Of a stretch of 64,000 nucleotides of DNA, positions 20,847-29,761 are shown one piece after another. The notes beneath the pieces were generated by a model. That model searched no databases and had not been told where the DNA came from. It saw nothing but the letters and a program-made list of their open reading frames with translations. Both the position numbers and the translations under genes were made by a program. Origin of the DNA: Halieaceae bacterium (GTDB lineage Bacteria; Pseudomonadota; Gammaproteobacteria; Pseudomonadales; Halieaceae); NCBI GenBank assembly GCA_902547755.1, contig CACCPA010000008.1, positions 48,379 to 112,378 of the forward strand, read 5' to 3'. The stretch's first letter is position 1. Each line of letters begins with the position of its first letter.

Positions 20847-21573
20847 GGCTGAGCGACTTAAGCGGTTTTAGTGCCTCCCAAGCGACTCGCTTAAGAGCCG
20901 GCTCGGAGAGCATCGCCAGGGTCGATGGAATCCGCACCCCTGACTGAACAATCCGGTCAGGTAAGTAGTGACAATCGCCCATGAGAATGACTCGTTTCGC
21001 GTCGACTTCCCGTGCCATTCGTTGAATGAGCCCGTGCAAGGCCTGCTTTGCCGACTCCGCATCACCCGATAATGCGCTATTGCCGGCTACGGGCCAGTCA
21101 AACTGCTGCTGCATTAGCATCGTGGTAGGAGTCGAAATTGCTCGCGCCATCGCATTAATGAGTGCCAATTGATCTTGTCTAATCAGACCATCGCCCAGTT
21201 CTTCAAGCCACAGAAATGGTCCTGCTGAGGCCAACAACATAGAAAACGAAACCGACTCGGACCCAGTCGAGGACTCAGACGCTCTCGATTGTGAAACCGG
21301 CACATGAGAAGCTGAGCCACTGGTGGTCATCTGAGGCATTTGCGGTACAGGTGTGCTGGGGGTTTCAATCCGCGGCTCGACCGATCTGCTCACGACCGCG
21401 GGTTCATCGACCTCAGACACGGGAACTGCAAAACGCAGGGCTTTCGCGGCCCCGGGGAAATCACATCGTGAGCTATAAACACTGATACCCATGGCCGATA
21501 GTGCCTGTCGGCGCGCCATTTCGGCGGCGATGATGTCAGGGCTGGCAGTGGCTGTTTCAGGAGTATCGGACAT
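20839..21573 (-). CDS. HolD-like protein (possible DNA polymerase III psi subunit), enlarged
   Basis: The gene occupies the place of holD, immediately upstream of and overlapping rimI. Its N-terminus (RRQALSAMGISVYSSR, then PGA) resembles E. coli psi, which begins with RR..L..LGI and R-R-PGA. The C-terminal SEPALKRVAWEALKPLK resembles the psi helix ending in an alanine-leucine-tryptophan block. E. coli psi has 137 residues; this protein has 244, with a low-complexity Ser/Pro/Val linker at about 60-110. The central FLWLEELGDGLIRQDQLALINAMARAI fits the psi core. Assignment is by position and weak similarity. Confidence 0.6.
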   Translation of the reverse strand: MSDTPETATASPDIIAAEMARRQALSAMGISVYSSRCDFPGAAKALRFAVPVSEVDEPAVVSRSVEPRIETPSTPVPQMPQMTTSGSASHVPVSQSRASESSTGSESVSFSMLLASAGPFLWLEELGDGLIRQDQLALINAMARAISTPTTMLMQQQFDWPVAGNSALSGDAESAKQALHGLIQRMAREVDAKRVILMGDCHYLPDRIVQSGVRIPSTLAMLSEPALKRVAWEALKPLKSLSLG

Positions 21574-21782
21574 GAAGTAAGTGTCTCACGAGTGCACTGG
21601 TTATGACAGAACGACGCGAACTGATAACCACGGAGAACGAATCCAAACAGCCGTCAGTTGAGCTCACTGTCTCTTGGTGCGTTCTTTTGGCGCTTAGTTT
21701 GAGCGAACAGATAAGAGACGACCGATCGTGACTGCGGTATTCTTTTGGTCTCTGGGAAGAAAACAATAAACAAGGTGACGCT

Positions 21783-22928
21783 ATGTCTCTCATACCGGCT
21801 GATCAGCACTTTGCTGTCATCGCAGCTATCTTATTTTTATCAGCCATTGCATTTGCGTCGGAGCGAACAGTTGTCGGACAGAAGATTACCGGTACGGTCG
21901 TCGTAATCTTGCTCGCCATTGTTGCGGCCAATGTGGGCGTCATTCCTCACTCGGCTCCCGCGTACGGCTTCATCTTTAGTTACATCGTCCCAATGCTGAT
22001 CCCCTTATTTCTATTTCAGGCAGATATCCGACGACTGGCGCGAGAAGCATCTAGGACAACTGCCGCCTTCCTTATTGCCACACTAGGCACCGTCGCAGGT
22101 GTCATTTTCGCGGCCATGCTCCTCGATTTAAGCCAGTTAGGTACGGCCTCCGAATTGGCTGCCGATCGTCGCGAGGCAGGCGTCGTGGGACTATTCGCGT
22201 CGACCTACATTGGCGGCTCGGTTAATTACGCAGCCCTTGGAGAGATCACAGGCTTGAGCGCAGACGCCTCATTCTTTTCTGCAGCCACCGCAGCAGACAA
22301 CCTCTTCTCAGCCGTATTTTTGAGCATCATCGCGCTGATTCCGGGTGCGCACTGGATTGCCAGCCGCTTCGTTGCGCACGGTGATAGCAGTGCGAGCAAA
22401 ATGGCTGAGACGACGGTCACCGCATCAAGCATCAGTTATGCGCTTGCCACATCCGCCGGTATTGTGGCCATCACCGACTTGCTATGCTGGTGGCTGGATA
22501 TTCCTAGCTGGCGTTACGCCATCATGACCCTGATCACCGTTAGTCTCGCCACCGCGGTTCCGCAAATTCGTGACTGCTTTGCCGGCGCGTTTGAGGTGGG
22601 TGTTGCCCTTTCATTCACTTTTTTTGCCGGTATCGCAGCTGGCGCTGATATCAGGGCCATGATCAGTGTCGCGCCGTTACTCATTGTGTTGGTGGCTATT
22701 CTATTGAGCGTTCACCTCGCGGTGCTCCTCATCGTCGGCCGCCAGTTTGGACTGACTATTCCGGAGCTGCTGACAGCCAGCAACGCCGCTATTCTAGGAG
22801 CCACCACTGCTCCAGCCATGGCGGCAGCCAAAGGCTGGCACGATCAGGTCACGCCTGGCGTGCTGGTCGGTGTCCTAGGTTACGCCTTAGGCACCTTTAT
22901 CGGCACAGCGCTTTTCCAAATTTGGTAA
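21783..22928 (+). CDS. DUF819 family membrane protein
   Basis: This 381-residue polytopic protein has roughly eleven helices. Conserved features of the DUF819 (YjcL-like) family are present: YIVPMLIPLFLFQADIRRL (about 62-80), ASTYIGGSVNYAALGE (about 139-154) and the C-terminal TASNAAILGATTAPAMAAAKGW (about 335-356). Two inverted halves with a TYIGGS/NAAILG pair suggest a transporter fold, but the substrate is unknown. It is monocistronic. The 209-base region before it is shared with the divergent holD-like gene and contains no other convincing gene. Confidence 0.85.
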   Translation: MSLIPADQHFAVIAAILFLSAIAFASERTVVGQKITGTVVVILLAIVAANVGVIPHSAPAYGFIFSYIVPMLIPLFLFQADIRRLAREASRTTAAFLIATLGTVAGVIFAAMLLDLSQLGTASELAADRREAGVVGLFASTYIGGSVNYAALGEITGLSADASFFSAATAADNLFSAVFLSIIALIPGAHWIASRFVAHGDSSASKMAETTVTASSISYALATSAGIVAITDLLCWWLDIPSWRYAIMTLITVSLATAVPQIRDCFAGAFEVGVALSFTFFAGIAAGADIRAMISVAPLLIVLVAILLSVHLAVLLIVGRQFGLTIPELLTASNAAILGATTAPAMAAAKGWHDQVTPGVLVGVLGYALGTFIGTALFQIW

Positions 22929-23027
22929 ACGCCACTGGAATGGAATAATGAGAGCGCCTAAAATCCCGCTGGTCTTAAATCGACCAAAATGCGTATCACG
23001 ATTAGGCGGATCGGTACTGCAGACAAT

Positions 23028-23071
23028 AATGCACATGACAGACACCCCAAATGCACATGACAGACACCCCA
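23028..23071 (+). repeat. Perfect 22-bp tandem duplication over the acyltransferase start
   Basis: The unit 23028-23049 is repeated exactly at 23050-23071. It contains ATGCACATGACAGAC, so candidate start codons are duplicated. As 22 is not a multiple of three, the two copies lie in different frames, and only the second copy is in frame with the acyltransferase. Confidence 0.9.
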
Positions 23072-23947
23072 GCTATAAATGACCCTCGCTTCCTACCCGA
23101 CGTGGACCCCATGTTCGAGTACTACCTGGTGGATAAGCCGAAGCTTACCTACGAGTCACCCGAGGATGGCCCGTTGACACGTGCCTTTGTGCGTGTCCTT
23201 GAGGGATTTCTGGGTCGTCATGAAATGGAAGGGCATTACCAGGCGCTGAAAGCCCAAGATATCGACTCGAAGATGTTCTTCCGAGAAGCCTTTAAGCTGA
23301 CCAATATCACACTTGATGGGGACACCAGCCCTCTTGCTGACATCCCTAAAGATCGACCAGTTCTGTTCATAGCCAACCACCCGTTCGGTGTTATCGACGG
23401 CTTGATCATGTGCAATATGGCCTTGGACTACGCGAACGACTTTCAGGTCGTCATCAACTCATTGCTCTGTCAGGACCGCGATTTGGTCCCGCATTTCCTA
23501 CCCATCGATTTTTCAGAAACTAAAGAAGCCGCGAAGCGGAATGTGCGCTGCAAGCAGCTCGCGGGCAAGGCCCTCGCAAATGGGGTGCCACTGATTTTGT
23601 TTCCGTCAGGTCATGTATCGACAGCCGATGCGCCCGGGTTCGGTGATGTGGTTGATGCACCTTGGACCACGTTTATCGCCAAGCTGGTTACGCAGTATCA
23701 GCCCACGGTAGTTCCCGTCTTCTTCCACGGGCAGAACACACGTCTCTTCCACGTAGCTTCGAATATTGCCGAGCCGTTTCGTATGGCCATGCATATGCGT
23801 GAGGCACTCAAGCGCTTCGGCACCACCGTCTCTTTGGATGTCGGTAAGCATCACTCTCCGGAAGACTACAGTCATATTACGAGTCGTCAGGAGATGACGA
23901 CGCACTTCTACAATATTGTGCAGGCGACGCGTCGCCCTCGCGACTGA
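23051..23947 (+). CDS. Lysophospholipid acyltransferase-like protein (PlsC superfamily)
   Basis: The 298-residue protein has the acyltransferase box NHPFGVIDG at about residues 111-119 (NHxxxxD type) and the second block LFPSGHVST at about 184-192. The region VVPVFFHGQNTRLFHVAS followed by MREALKRFGTTVSLDVG resembles the acyltransferase domain of hemolysin-like (COG3176) and ornithine-lipid proteins such as OlsA/OlsF. No GNAT domain is fused and no olsB-like gene is adjacent. It is likely a membrane-surface enzyme of lipid synthesis. The start lies in a tandem duplication; ATG 23051 or 23057 are both possible. Its end is 11 bases from convergent ampE. Confidence 0.8.
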   Translation: MHMTDTPAINDPRFLPDVDPMFEYYLVDKPKLTYESPEDGPLTRAFVRVLEGFLGRHEMEGHYQALKAQDIDSKMFFREAFKLTNITLDGDTSPLADIPKDRPVLFIANHPFGVIDGLIMCNMALDYANDFQVVINSLLCQDRDLVPHFLPIDFSETKEAAKRNVRCKQLAGKALANGVPLILFPSGHVSTADAPGFGDVVDAPWTTFIAKLVTQYQPTVVPVFFHGQNTRLFHVASNIAEPFRMAMHMREALKRFGTTVSLDVGKHHSPEDYSHITSRQEMTTHFYNIVQATRRPRD

Positions 23948-23958
23948 GCTACCCTGGC

Positions 23959-24774
23959 TTAAATTAGGACAAGCAGCGCAACCGCACCTAGCCAGAGTAG
24001 AAAGCTTCGCTCAAGTAGATGAAAGACGGCAGACAGTCGGTCATAGACAGATGCATCTGCCTTTAAGGTAACGGCCGCATCCGTTGCATCCTCGAGAAAA
24101 TCACCCGTATCGACGTCAAGCGTCATGCCCTTGTCCGTGAGGTGCTCGATGGATTTATCGAAATCGCCGAATACGGAGAAGCTCAGCACTAGCAAACGAG
24201 AGGGCAACCATTCAAGCAGCCGCATCAGGGAATCACTCAGGGGCGTCTTTGTCTCTTGCGTCAAATGCGCGAGGCGATACGCCACCGCGCCAATGGGACC
24301 TAAGAGTAAGAAGTAAATCACGGGGCCAAACCACCGCTGCAACGCCATCACACTAAAAAACGAGGCCGCAACATCGCCGAAGTCGTCAACATCATCCGCC
24401 GCGCTGTCACCGCCGGCAGACTCGATTACCATCGCCGCTCCCTCGTAGTCGCCCACGCGGGCTCTCGCAAGAAACCGTTGCGTCAAGGTGGGGAAATCCT
24501 CGCGACCAAACGCAAAAAACAGCGCCGCTGTTCCAAGCAAAAGCATTACAGCACTGCCGAAAACACTCTCTACTAAGATGTACACAAGTGCGAACACGAC
24601 CGATGGTGCAACAACCAGAATCAACGCCGAACGCGTTGAAGAGCCTGCTTCTTCTTCGCTGATTTGCGAACGAAAAACAGAGAGAAAATCGAAGGAGTGC
24701 AGCGGCCCGCCCGGGCCCATCAGCCAGTACAGGCCGGTCGCCACGATGAACGATAAAAACGCCAGATAACTCAA
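23959..24774 (-). CDS. ampE: AmpE-like regulatory membrane protein
   Basis: This 271-residue protein has N-terminal helices, a cytoplasmic domain with FLARARVGDYEGA, and C-terminal helices, matching the AmpE/CobD-like fold. WFGPVIYFLLLGPIGAVAYRL (about 145-165) and LMRLLEWLPSRLLVLSFSVFGDFD (about 184-207) are conserved in AmpE. E. coli ampD and ampE form an operon linked to peptidoglycan recycling and beta-lactamase induction. Here ampE follows ampD by 22 bases. No ampC, ampR or ampG is nearby. Confidence 0.88.
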   Translation of the reverse strand: MSYLAFLSFIVATGLYWLMGPGGPLHSFDFLSVFRSQISEEEAGSSTRSALILVVAPSVVFALVYILVESVFGSAVMLLLGTAALFFAFGREDFPTLTQRFLARARVGDYEGAAMVIESAGGDSAADDVDDFGDVAASFFSVMALQRWFGPVIYFLLLGPIGAVAYRLAHLTQETKTPLSDSLMRLLEWLPSRLLVLSFSVFGDFDKSIEHLTDKGMTLDVDTGDFLEDATDAAVTLKADASVYDRLSAVFHLLERSFLLWLGAVALLVLI

Positions 24775-24796
24775 GCTAACTCCCCCTTAACTCACG

Positions 24797-25408
24797 CTAG
24801 CTGCGCGGCAGCGATTCAACCCCCAATCGGGTTTGTAATTCCTGCCAGTCAAAGCTCTCTCCCGGATCTGTTTTGCGCCCGGGTGCAATATCACTGTGTC
24901 CAACAATAGCATCCTCTTCAATGCTTGGATGCGCAGCACGGGACTTTAGGATGATCTCCTCCAGCCGCGCGTACTGTTCCTGCGTATATACATGGGTATC
25001 AGTACCCTCAAGTTCAATACCAAGGCTGAATTCATTGCATTTTTCACGATTACGCCACTGAGACACACCTGCATGCCACGCCATGTCCTTGGTCGAGACA
25101 AACTGGATGACGTGACCGTCGCGTAGAATCAAAAAATGCGCGGATACACGAAGGTCAGCGATCTCCTCAAAATACGGATGTCCCTGCGGGTCGAGCGTAT
25201 TTGTAAAGAGTTCCGCAACGTGAGGCCCACCAAATTCGCCAGGGGGCAGTGATATATTGTGGACCACGACGAGCTCAACCGTCGCGCCCACTGGCCTCTC
25301 CCCGTAATTGGGTGAGGGAATGTGCTCGCAGCCCTGGAGCCAGCCTTCAGAAATTTGACCGTATTTATTGTCACTCACTTGAAAAACGTTGCTTTGGCTG
25401 TGTTTCAA
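24797..25408 (-). CDS. ampD: 1,6-anhydro-N-acetylmuramyl-L-alanine amidase AmpD
   Basis: The 203-residue cytosolic zinc amidase has [12 protein letters not shown] (first zinc His) and [18 protein letters not shown] (zinc His and Asp plus catalytic Lys). Between them is the typical [11 protein letters not shown] segment. It removes stem peptides from 1,6-anhydromuropeptides during wall recycling. The length fits the soluble AmpD type rather than the exported AmiD. It is divergent from nadC, as in many gammaproteobacteria. Confidence 0.95.
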   Translation of the reverse strand: MKHSQSNVFQVSDNKYGQISEGWLQGCEHIPSPNYGERPVGATVELVVVHNISLPPGEFGGPHVAELFTNTLDPQGHPYFEEIADLRVSAHFLILRDGHVIQFVSTKDMAWHAGVSQWRNREKCNEFSLGIELEGTDTHVYTQEQYARLEEIILKSRAAHPSIEEDAIVGHSDIAPGRKTDPGESFDWQELQTRLGVESLPRS

Positions 25409-25482
25409 TATCGCATCATATCAGGCACCACTATCTATCAGGTACTTCTACCCATCAGGAACAACTAGCAGGATATCGAAAC

Positions 25483-26310
25483 TTGTTGACACAAAGTGAC
25501 ATAGCGCCCCTCGTGGCTCTCGCGCTAGCCGAGGATATCGGCAGTGGCGACATTACCGCGGGCTTAGTCGGCGCGGAAGAGCAGGCGCTGGCGACTGTGA
25601 TCACACGGGAATCAGGCGTCTTGTGCGGTACACAATTCGTCGACGCTGTCTTCGCCGCCGTCAATGCATCACTTGAGGTCATCTGGCAAAAGTCTGACGG
25701 CGATATACTGCTACCTGATGACACGCTGTTTACGGTGTCGGGCACCGCGCGCAGCATTTTGACTGCGGAGCGTGCTGCGCTGAATTTTCTACAAATGCTG
25801 TCCGGTACCGCCAGCTACAGTGCGAAACTCGCCTCACTGGTGGAGGGGACATCGACGCGCCTACTGGATACCCGAAAAACAATTCCCGGCTTCCGTATGG
25901 CACAGAAGTACGCTGTGACCTGCGGTGGCTGTCATAACCATCGCATCGGTTTATACGACGCGTTCCTCATCAAGGAAAACCATATTGCGGCTTGCGGCGG
26001 TATTCGCGAAGCCATAGAAACTGCGCGCGTCAATGCGCCAGGAAAATCGGTAGAGGTCGAGGTGGAGAGCTTGGATGAGTTGGCGCAAGCGTTGGACGCT
26101 GGCGCAGATCGCATCATGCTCGATAATTTTTCGCTGGATGACATGCGTCAGGCGGTGACTTTGAACAAGGGTCGAGCTGGGCTTGAGGCATCCGGTAATG
26201 TGACAGAGGCAACCCTTCGGGATATTGCCGACACCGGCGTCGATTTCATATCAATTGGCGCGCTGACCAAGGTCGTCATGCCGCTGGATTTGTCCATGCG
26301 ACTGTCTTGA
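25483..26310 (+). CDS. nadC: Nicotinate-nucleotide pyrophosphorylase (carboxylating)
   Basis: The protein of about 275 residues contains the quinolinate phosphoribosyltransferase core: [15 protein letters not shown] at the N-terminus, [41 protein letters not shown] in pieces around 130-170, [26 protein letters not shown] and [11 protein letters not shown]. It converts quinolinate to nicotinate mononucleotide in NAD synthesis. No ATG lies near the family start, so I chose TTG 25483 with AGGA about ten bases upstream. TTG 25486 is equally possible. Confidence 0.95.
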   Translation: MLTQSDIAPLVALALAEDIGSGDITAGLVGAEEQALATVITRESGVLCGTQFVDAVFAAVNASLEVIWQKSDGDILLPDDTLFTVSGTARSILTAERAALNFLQMLSGTASYSAKLASLVEGTSTRLLDTRKTIPGFRMAQKYAVTCGGCHNHRIGLYDAFLIKENHIAACGGIREAIETARVNAPGKSVEVEVESLDELAQALDAGADRIMLDNFSLDDMRQAVTLNKGRAGLEASGNVTEATLRDIADTGVDFISIGALTKVVMPLDLSMRLS

Positions 26311-26348
26311 ATCGACAAGTTTGAACACCCGCTCAAAGATGCTGAACG

Positions 26349-26828
26349 TTAAGCCTCTAGAAAGGGATCTCGGCTTATCAACACTCCGTTCTCATCGCCC
26401 ACTAGATAGTTGCCCTCACTGACATTCACACCGCCCAAGGAGAGAACAACGCCGCGCTCGCCACGACCCAGTTTCTCGGTTTTCATGGGTGTGGTCCCCA
26501 GGGCCATGACACAAAAGTCGAAGGTGTTGATGACTTCGACATCGCGCGCAGCCCCAATAATCACCATGCCTGCCCAGCCGTTATCCATCGCAGACTTAGC
26601 GACCAGATCACCCGCCAGCGCTTTCACAAGTGAGCCACCACCATCGATGAGTAACACCCTGCCCTCACCGGGCTCAGCAACCGCCTCTTTGACTCGGGAG
26701 TTGTCCTCAAAACAGGCAATGGTTGAAACAGGACCGGAGAGCGATGTGCGCAAACCGAACCCACGAAATTGAAATGGCAATGCGCGGGCGTCCGGGTTCA
26801 AATCGGACAGGTCGGGTGTACTTAGCAT
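26349..26828 (-). CDS. rraA: RraA family protein (RNase E inhibitor-like)
   Basis: The protein of 159 residues, counted from ATG 26828, is close to the 161 residues of E. coli RraA. It has TPDLSDLNPDARALPFQFRGFG at the start, LLIDGGGSLVKALAGDLVAKSAMDNGWAGMVI in the centre and EGNYLVGDENGVLI at the end. RraA binds RNase E and lowers its activity. Other members of this fold are aldolases, but the length and motifs fit RraA. The frame extends to a TTG at 26849 overlapping the acyl-CoA dehydrogenase gene; the start choice is uncertain. It is convergent with nadC. Confidence 0.88.
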   Translation of the reverse strand: MLSTPDLSDLNPDARALPFQFRGFGLRTSLSGPVSTIACFEDNSRVKEAVAEPGEGRVLLIDGGGSLVKALAGDLVAKSAMDNGWAGMVIIGAARDVEVINTFDFCVMALGTTPMKTEKLGRGERGVVLSLGGVNVSEGNYLVGDENGVLISRDPFLEA

Positions 26829-26839
26829 TGAAGCGCCAA

Positions 26840-28603
26840 CTACAGCCAATCGGCCGCGTAACCACCCAACTGACTGACGGGCGATAAAATCGCGTCCGCG
26901 TGTGCACTGGCGCGAGGCATTAGACGATGAAGATAGAACTCGGTCGTCGCGATTTTTCGCTGACAGAACAGCGTTTTATCGTCGCGAGCCAGCAGGTCAA
27001 TGGCCACGAGAGAGCTCGCCGCTAGATGCCAACCACCAAACAGGTAGCCGGTCTGCATCATGTAGTCGAATGACACAGCCATCGCGGCGTTCTTGTCGAC
27101 TTTGAACATTTCCAAAATGGTTTGCGTAGACATCACATGTGCTGCGAGGGCATCAGACAAAGCCGTACCCATAGCTGCCAAGCGATCATCACTAGAGCCA
27201 ATCAGCGCATCGGCAACGCCGCGGATTTCATCGTGTACCGTTTCCATCATAGCGCCGCCGTCCCGGGCGAGCTTCCGATTAACAAGGTCAGCCGCTTGAA
27301 TGCCGTTAGTACCCTCGTAGATAGGCGTAATTCGCACATCGCGAAAGAACTGCGCTGCACCGGTCTCCTCGACATAACCCATACCGCCGTGAATCTGCAC
27401 GCCGAGCGAGGTGACCTCCTGGCCCACCTCGGTCATCCAGCCCTTAATCACTGGAATCATGAGATCGAGGCGTGATTTCCATTGACCCCGCTCCTCCGCC
27501 GGCGCGCCGTGAGAGAGATCCATCGTGAGTGACTCAATGTAGGCGAGTGCGCGCATGGCTTCATTGAGCGCACGCATTGTCATCAACATCCGCTTCACAT
27601 CGGCGTGCTCGATGATCGGTACGCCTCCTTGAACGCGCTCGCGCGCATAGGCGACCGCCTTCTGATAGGCGCCTTCGCTGGCACCCAGCCCCTGAAGGCC
27701 GACTTTCAGGCGCGCCTCATTCATCATGGTGAACATGCACGCCAGCCCGTTGTTTTCCTCACCGACGAGATAGCCGATTGCCCCGCCACTATCGCCGTAG
27801 GCCATGACACAGGTGGGGCTGCCATGAATACCGAGCTTATGCTCGACCGATACAGGGTAGGCATCATTTCGCTCACCTAAGCTTCCATCGTCATTGACCA
27901 GAAACTTGGGAACGATGAACAGCGAGATACCTTTGCTTCCTGCAGGAGCATCGGGCAAACGGGCTAACACCAAGTGAATAATATTTTCCGTGGCGTCATG
28001 ATCACCCCAAGTAATGTAGATCTTCTGCCCGAAAATCTTGTAGTGATCGCCGTGACGCTCCGCGCGGGTTTTCATGGGACCCAGATCGGAGCCAGCACCA
28101 GACTCGGTGAGGTTCATGGTGCCTGACCAGATGCCTGTGTTGATATTAGGTAGGTACTTATCCTTGAGCTCGGGACTTGCATGCGCTGAAATCGCAAGCG
28201 CAGCACCTGTACTCAAAAAGGGCTCCAGCGCGAACGCCATATCGGCTGAATTCCACATTTCGCAGGCGGCCGTACCGTAGAGCTCTGGTAGCCCTTGGCC
28301 TCCATGAGATGCCTCAGCCGAAATACCTACCCAACCACCTTCGCCGAGTGCTTTGATGGCGTCGCCGTAACCCGGAGGAATGGTCACAGCGCCGTCTGAG
28401 CAGCGTGCTGGCTGCTGGTCACCGACGCGACGTAGCGGTGACACCATGTCCGCTGCCAGCTTACCTGCCTCTTCAAGAAGCGCCGTGGTCAAATCTGCAC
28501 CTACGTCCAAGCCGTCAAAGCGCGGCAAATTTCCCAGTCGCTCACCCGCCCGACAGACGTCGTCGATCAGAAACTGCATATCATCTAACGGTGCGTTATA
28601 CAT
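26840..28603 (-). CDS. Acyl-CoA dehydrogenase, long form
   Basis: The 587-residue flavoprotein has the acyl-CoA dehydrogenase core with MNLTESGAGSDLGPMKT (FAD and substrate loop, about residues 157-173) and YITWGDHDATENIIHLVLA. The catalytic base region is KGWMTEVGQEVTSLGVQIHGGMGYVEETGAAQFFRDVRITPIYEGTNGIQA, with the glutamate in YEGTNG. A C-terminal extra domain follows, as in the DmdC and long-chain subgroups. The natural substrate could be a fatty acyl-CoA or methylmercaptopropionyl-CoA; no dmd genes are nearby. The gene is divergent from a LysR regulator that may control it. Confidence 0.92.
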   Translation of the reverse strand: MYNAPLDDMQFLIDDVCRAGERLGNLPRFDGLDVGADLTTALLEEAGKLAADMVSPLRRVGDQQPARCSDGAVTIPPGYGDAIKALGEGGWVGISAEASHGGQGLPELYGTAACEMWNSADMAFALEPFLSTGAALAISAHASPELKDKYLPNINTGIWSGTMNLTESGAGSDLGPMKTRAERHGDHYKIFGQKIYITWGDHDATENIIHLVLARLPDAPAGSKGISLFIVPKFLVNDDGSLGERNDAYPVSVEHKLGIHGSPTCVMAYGDSGGAIGYLVGEENNGLACMFTMMNEARLKVGLQGLGASEGAYQKAVAYARERVQGGVPIIEHADVKRMLMTMRALNEAMRALAYIESLTMDLSHGAPAEERGQWKSRLDLMIPVIKGWMTEVGQEVTSLGVQIHGGMGYVEETGAAQFFRDVRITPIYEGTNGIQAADLVNRKLARDGGAMMETVHDEIRGVADALIGSSDDRLAAMGTALSDALAAHVMSTQTILEMFKVDKNAAMAVSFDYMMQTGYLFGGWHLAASSLVAIDLLARDDKTLFCQRKIATTEFYLHRLMPRASAHADAILSPVSQLGGYAADWL

Positions 28604-28651
28604 AAGCCCTCCAAAATCTGTTGCTATTGTAGCTGTTCATCCGTTCAGACC

Positions 28652-28701
28652 AAGAATTTCTATTCTTCACCCCAGAAGATGTATTATTCATATGGTGAAT
28701 A
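28652..28701. promoter_or_regulatory. Two dyads in the acyl-CoA dehydrogenase/LysR intergenic region
   Basis: AAGAAT-N4-ATTCTT (28652-28667) and TATTCA-N5-TGAATA (28685-28701) are perfect inverted repeats in the 124-base region between divergent genes. The second contains ATTC-N7-GAAT, the T-N11-A-like shape of LysR-type binding sites. Together they are good candidates for the operator of the adjacent LysR protein. Confidence 0.6.
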
Positions 28702-28727
28702 GTACGTCCCTTAGGAGAACCCACTAA

Positions 28728-29666
28728 ATGAGTCGCCTTGGTCGCGTTGATCTAAACCTCCTCGTCTACCTCGATGCGCTGCTTCGCGAACGCAACGTTA
28801 CACAAGCCGCGCATAGCCTCGGTCTATCTCAGCCCGCTATGAGTAACGGACTCAAGCGATTGCGTGAGGTCTTCAACGATCCACTCCTGATTCGAACCTC
28901 CGATGGCATGACGCCAACCGCGAAGGCAGAAGAGCTAGAGCCCCAGTTACGCGAGATTCTGACGAACGTCGACCGCGCACTGCAGCCCACCGAAGAGTTT
29001 GTCCCCGAGACTGAGAATCGTGTGGTTCGACTGATGGCCAGTGACTACGCGGAGTCAACCTTGCTCCCCTACGTACTGAAAGAGCTGCGTGAGCAAGCGC
29101 CCGGCATCACGCTTGATATCATGAACCCCTCGGACGTCAGCTTTCTCGACGTGGAGCGAGGCAAGGTCGATTTGGTCATCAACCGATTTGCTCAGATGCC
29201 GCAGTCGTTCCACCAAATCACGTTGTGGCAGGACACCTTCTCCTGCCTGTTGAGCCCCGAGAACCCCATTCTTGAGGACTTCACCCTCGATAACTATCTT
29301 GCTGCCGATCACATTTGGGTCAGTAAGACCGGTATGGGCGTCGGAGTCGGTGTAAACCCCGATGATGTTCAGCGCCTTGGCTGGGTTGACTCTACGCTCG
29401 GGGAGCTCGGTAAGAAGCGCCGTATCCGAGTATTCACGCGACACTACCAAGCGGCCATGACCCTGGCTGAGCAAAACGATCTCATTGTGACACTGCCCAC
29501 GCGAGCAACGCAGTTAAAACGCGATAATCCGCGGGTGGTTGTGCGCGATGTCCCCTTCGACATTCCGCCACTGGAGCTCAAAATGGCATGGAGCCCACTG
29601 CTACAGCACAATCCGGGGCACCGTTGGATCCGACAGCTCATCACGAAGATAGCGCGCTCCATCTAG
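28728..29666 (+). CDS. LysR family transcriptional regulator
   Basis: The 312-residue protein has an N-terminal winged helix-turn-helix (about residues 8-66) with NVTQAAHSLGLSQPAMSNGLKRLRE and the wing FNDPLLIRTSDGMTPT, followed by a periplasmic-binding-protein-like effector domain (about 95-305). Both LTTR-typical parts are intact. The N-terminal pattern resembles NodD/SyrM-like and LeuO-like members. It probably controls the divergent acyl-CoA dehydrogenase gene and itself. A good Shine-Dalgarno sequence, AGGAG, lies before the ATG. Its TAG lies in the first copy of a 27-bp duplication. Confidence 0.92.
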   Translation: MSRLGRVDLNLLVYLDALLRERNVTQAAHSLGLSQPAMSNGLKRLREVFNDPLLIRTSDGMTPTAKAEELEPQLREILTNVDRALQPTEEFVPETENRVVRLMASDYAESTLLPYVLKELREQAPGITLDIMNPSDVSFLDVERGKVDLVINRFAQMPQSFHQITLWQDTFSCLLSPENPILEDFTLDNYLAADHIWVSKTGMGVGVGVNPDDVQRLGWVDSTLGELGKKRRIRVFTRHYQAAMTLAEQNDLIVTLPTRATQLKRDNPRVVVRDVPFDIPPLELKMAWSPLLQHNPGHRWIRQLITKIARSI

Positions 29667-29717
29667 TGTCATAAGAGAAACTGATACTGCTAGTGTCATA
29701 AGAGAAACTGATACTGC
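29664..29717 (+). repeat. Perfect 27-bp tandem duplication after the LysR gene
   Basis: The unit beginning TAGTGTCATAAGAGAAACTG at 29664-29690 is repeated exactly at 29691-29717. The first copy carries the LysR stop codon, so the second copy is non-coding. It looks like a recent slippage or recombination duplication. Confidence 0.92.
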
Positions 29718-29761
29718 GGAACGTCAGTCGGGAGCCGCGAGATAAACCATAGGTTTAGTCA

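Noticed and set aside
21618..21750. Small plus-strand ORF of about 42 codons starting ATGACAGAACGACGC in the gap before the DUF819 gene
   Set aside because: There is no Shine-Dalgarno sequence, no recognisable fold, and it lies in a divergent promoter region; I treat it as chance.
25249..25482. Upstream extension of the nadC frame by 78 residues
   Set aside because: It runs across the ampD 5' end and shows no similarity to NadC.
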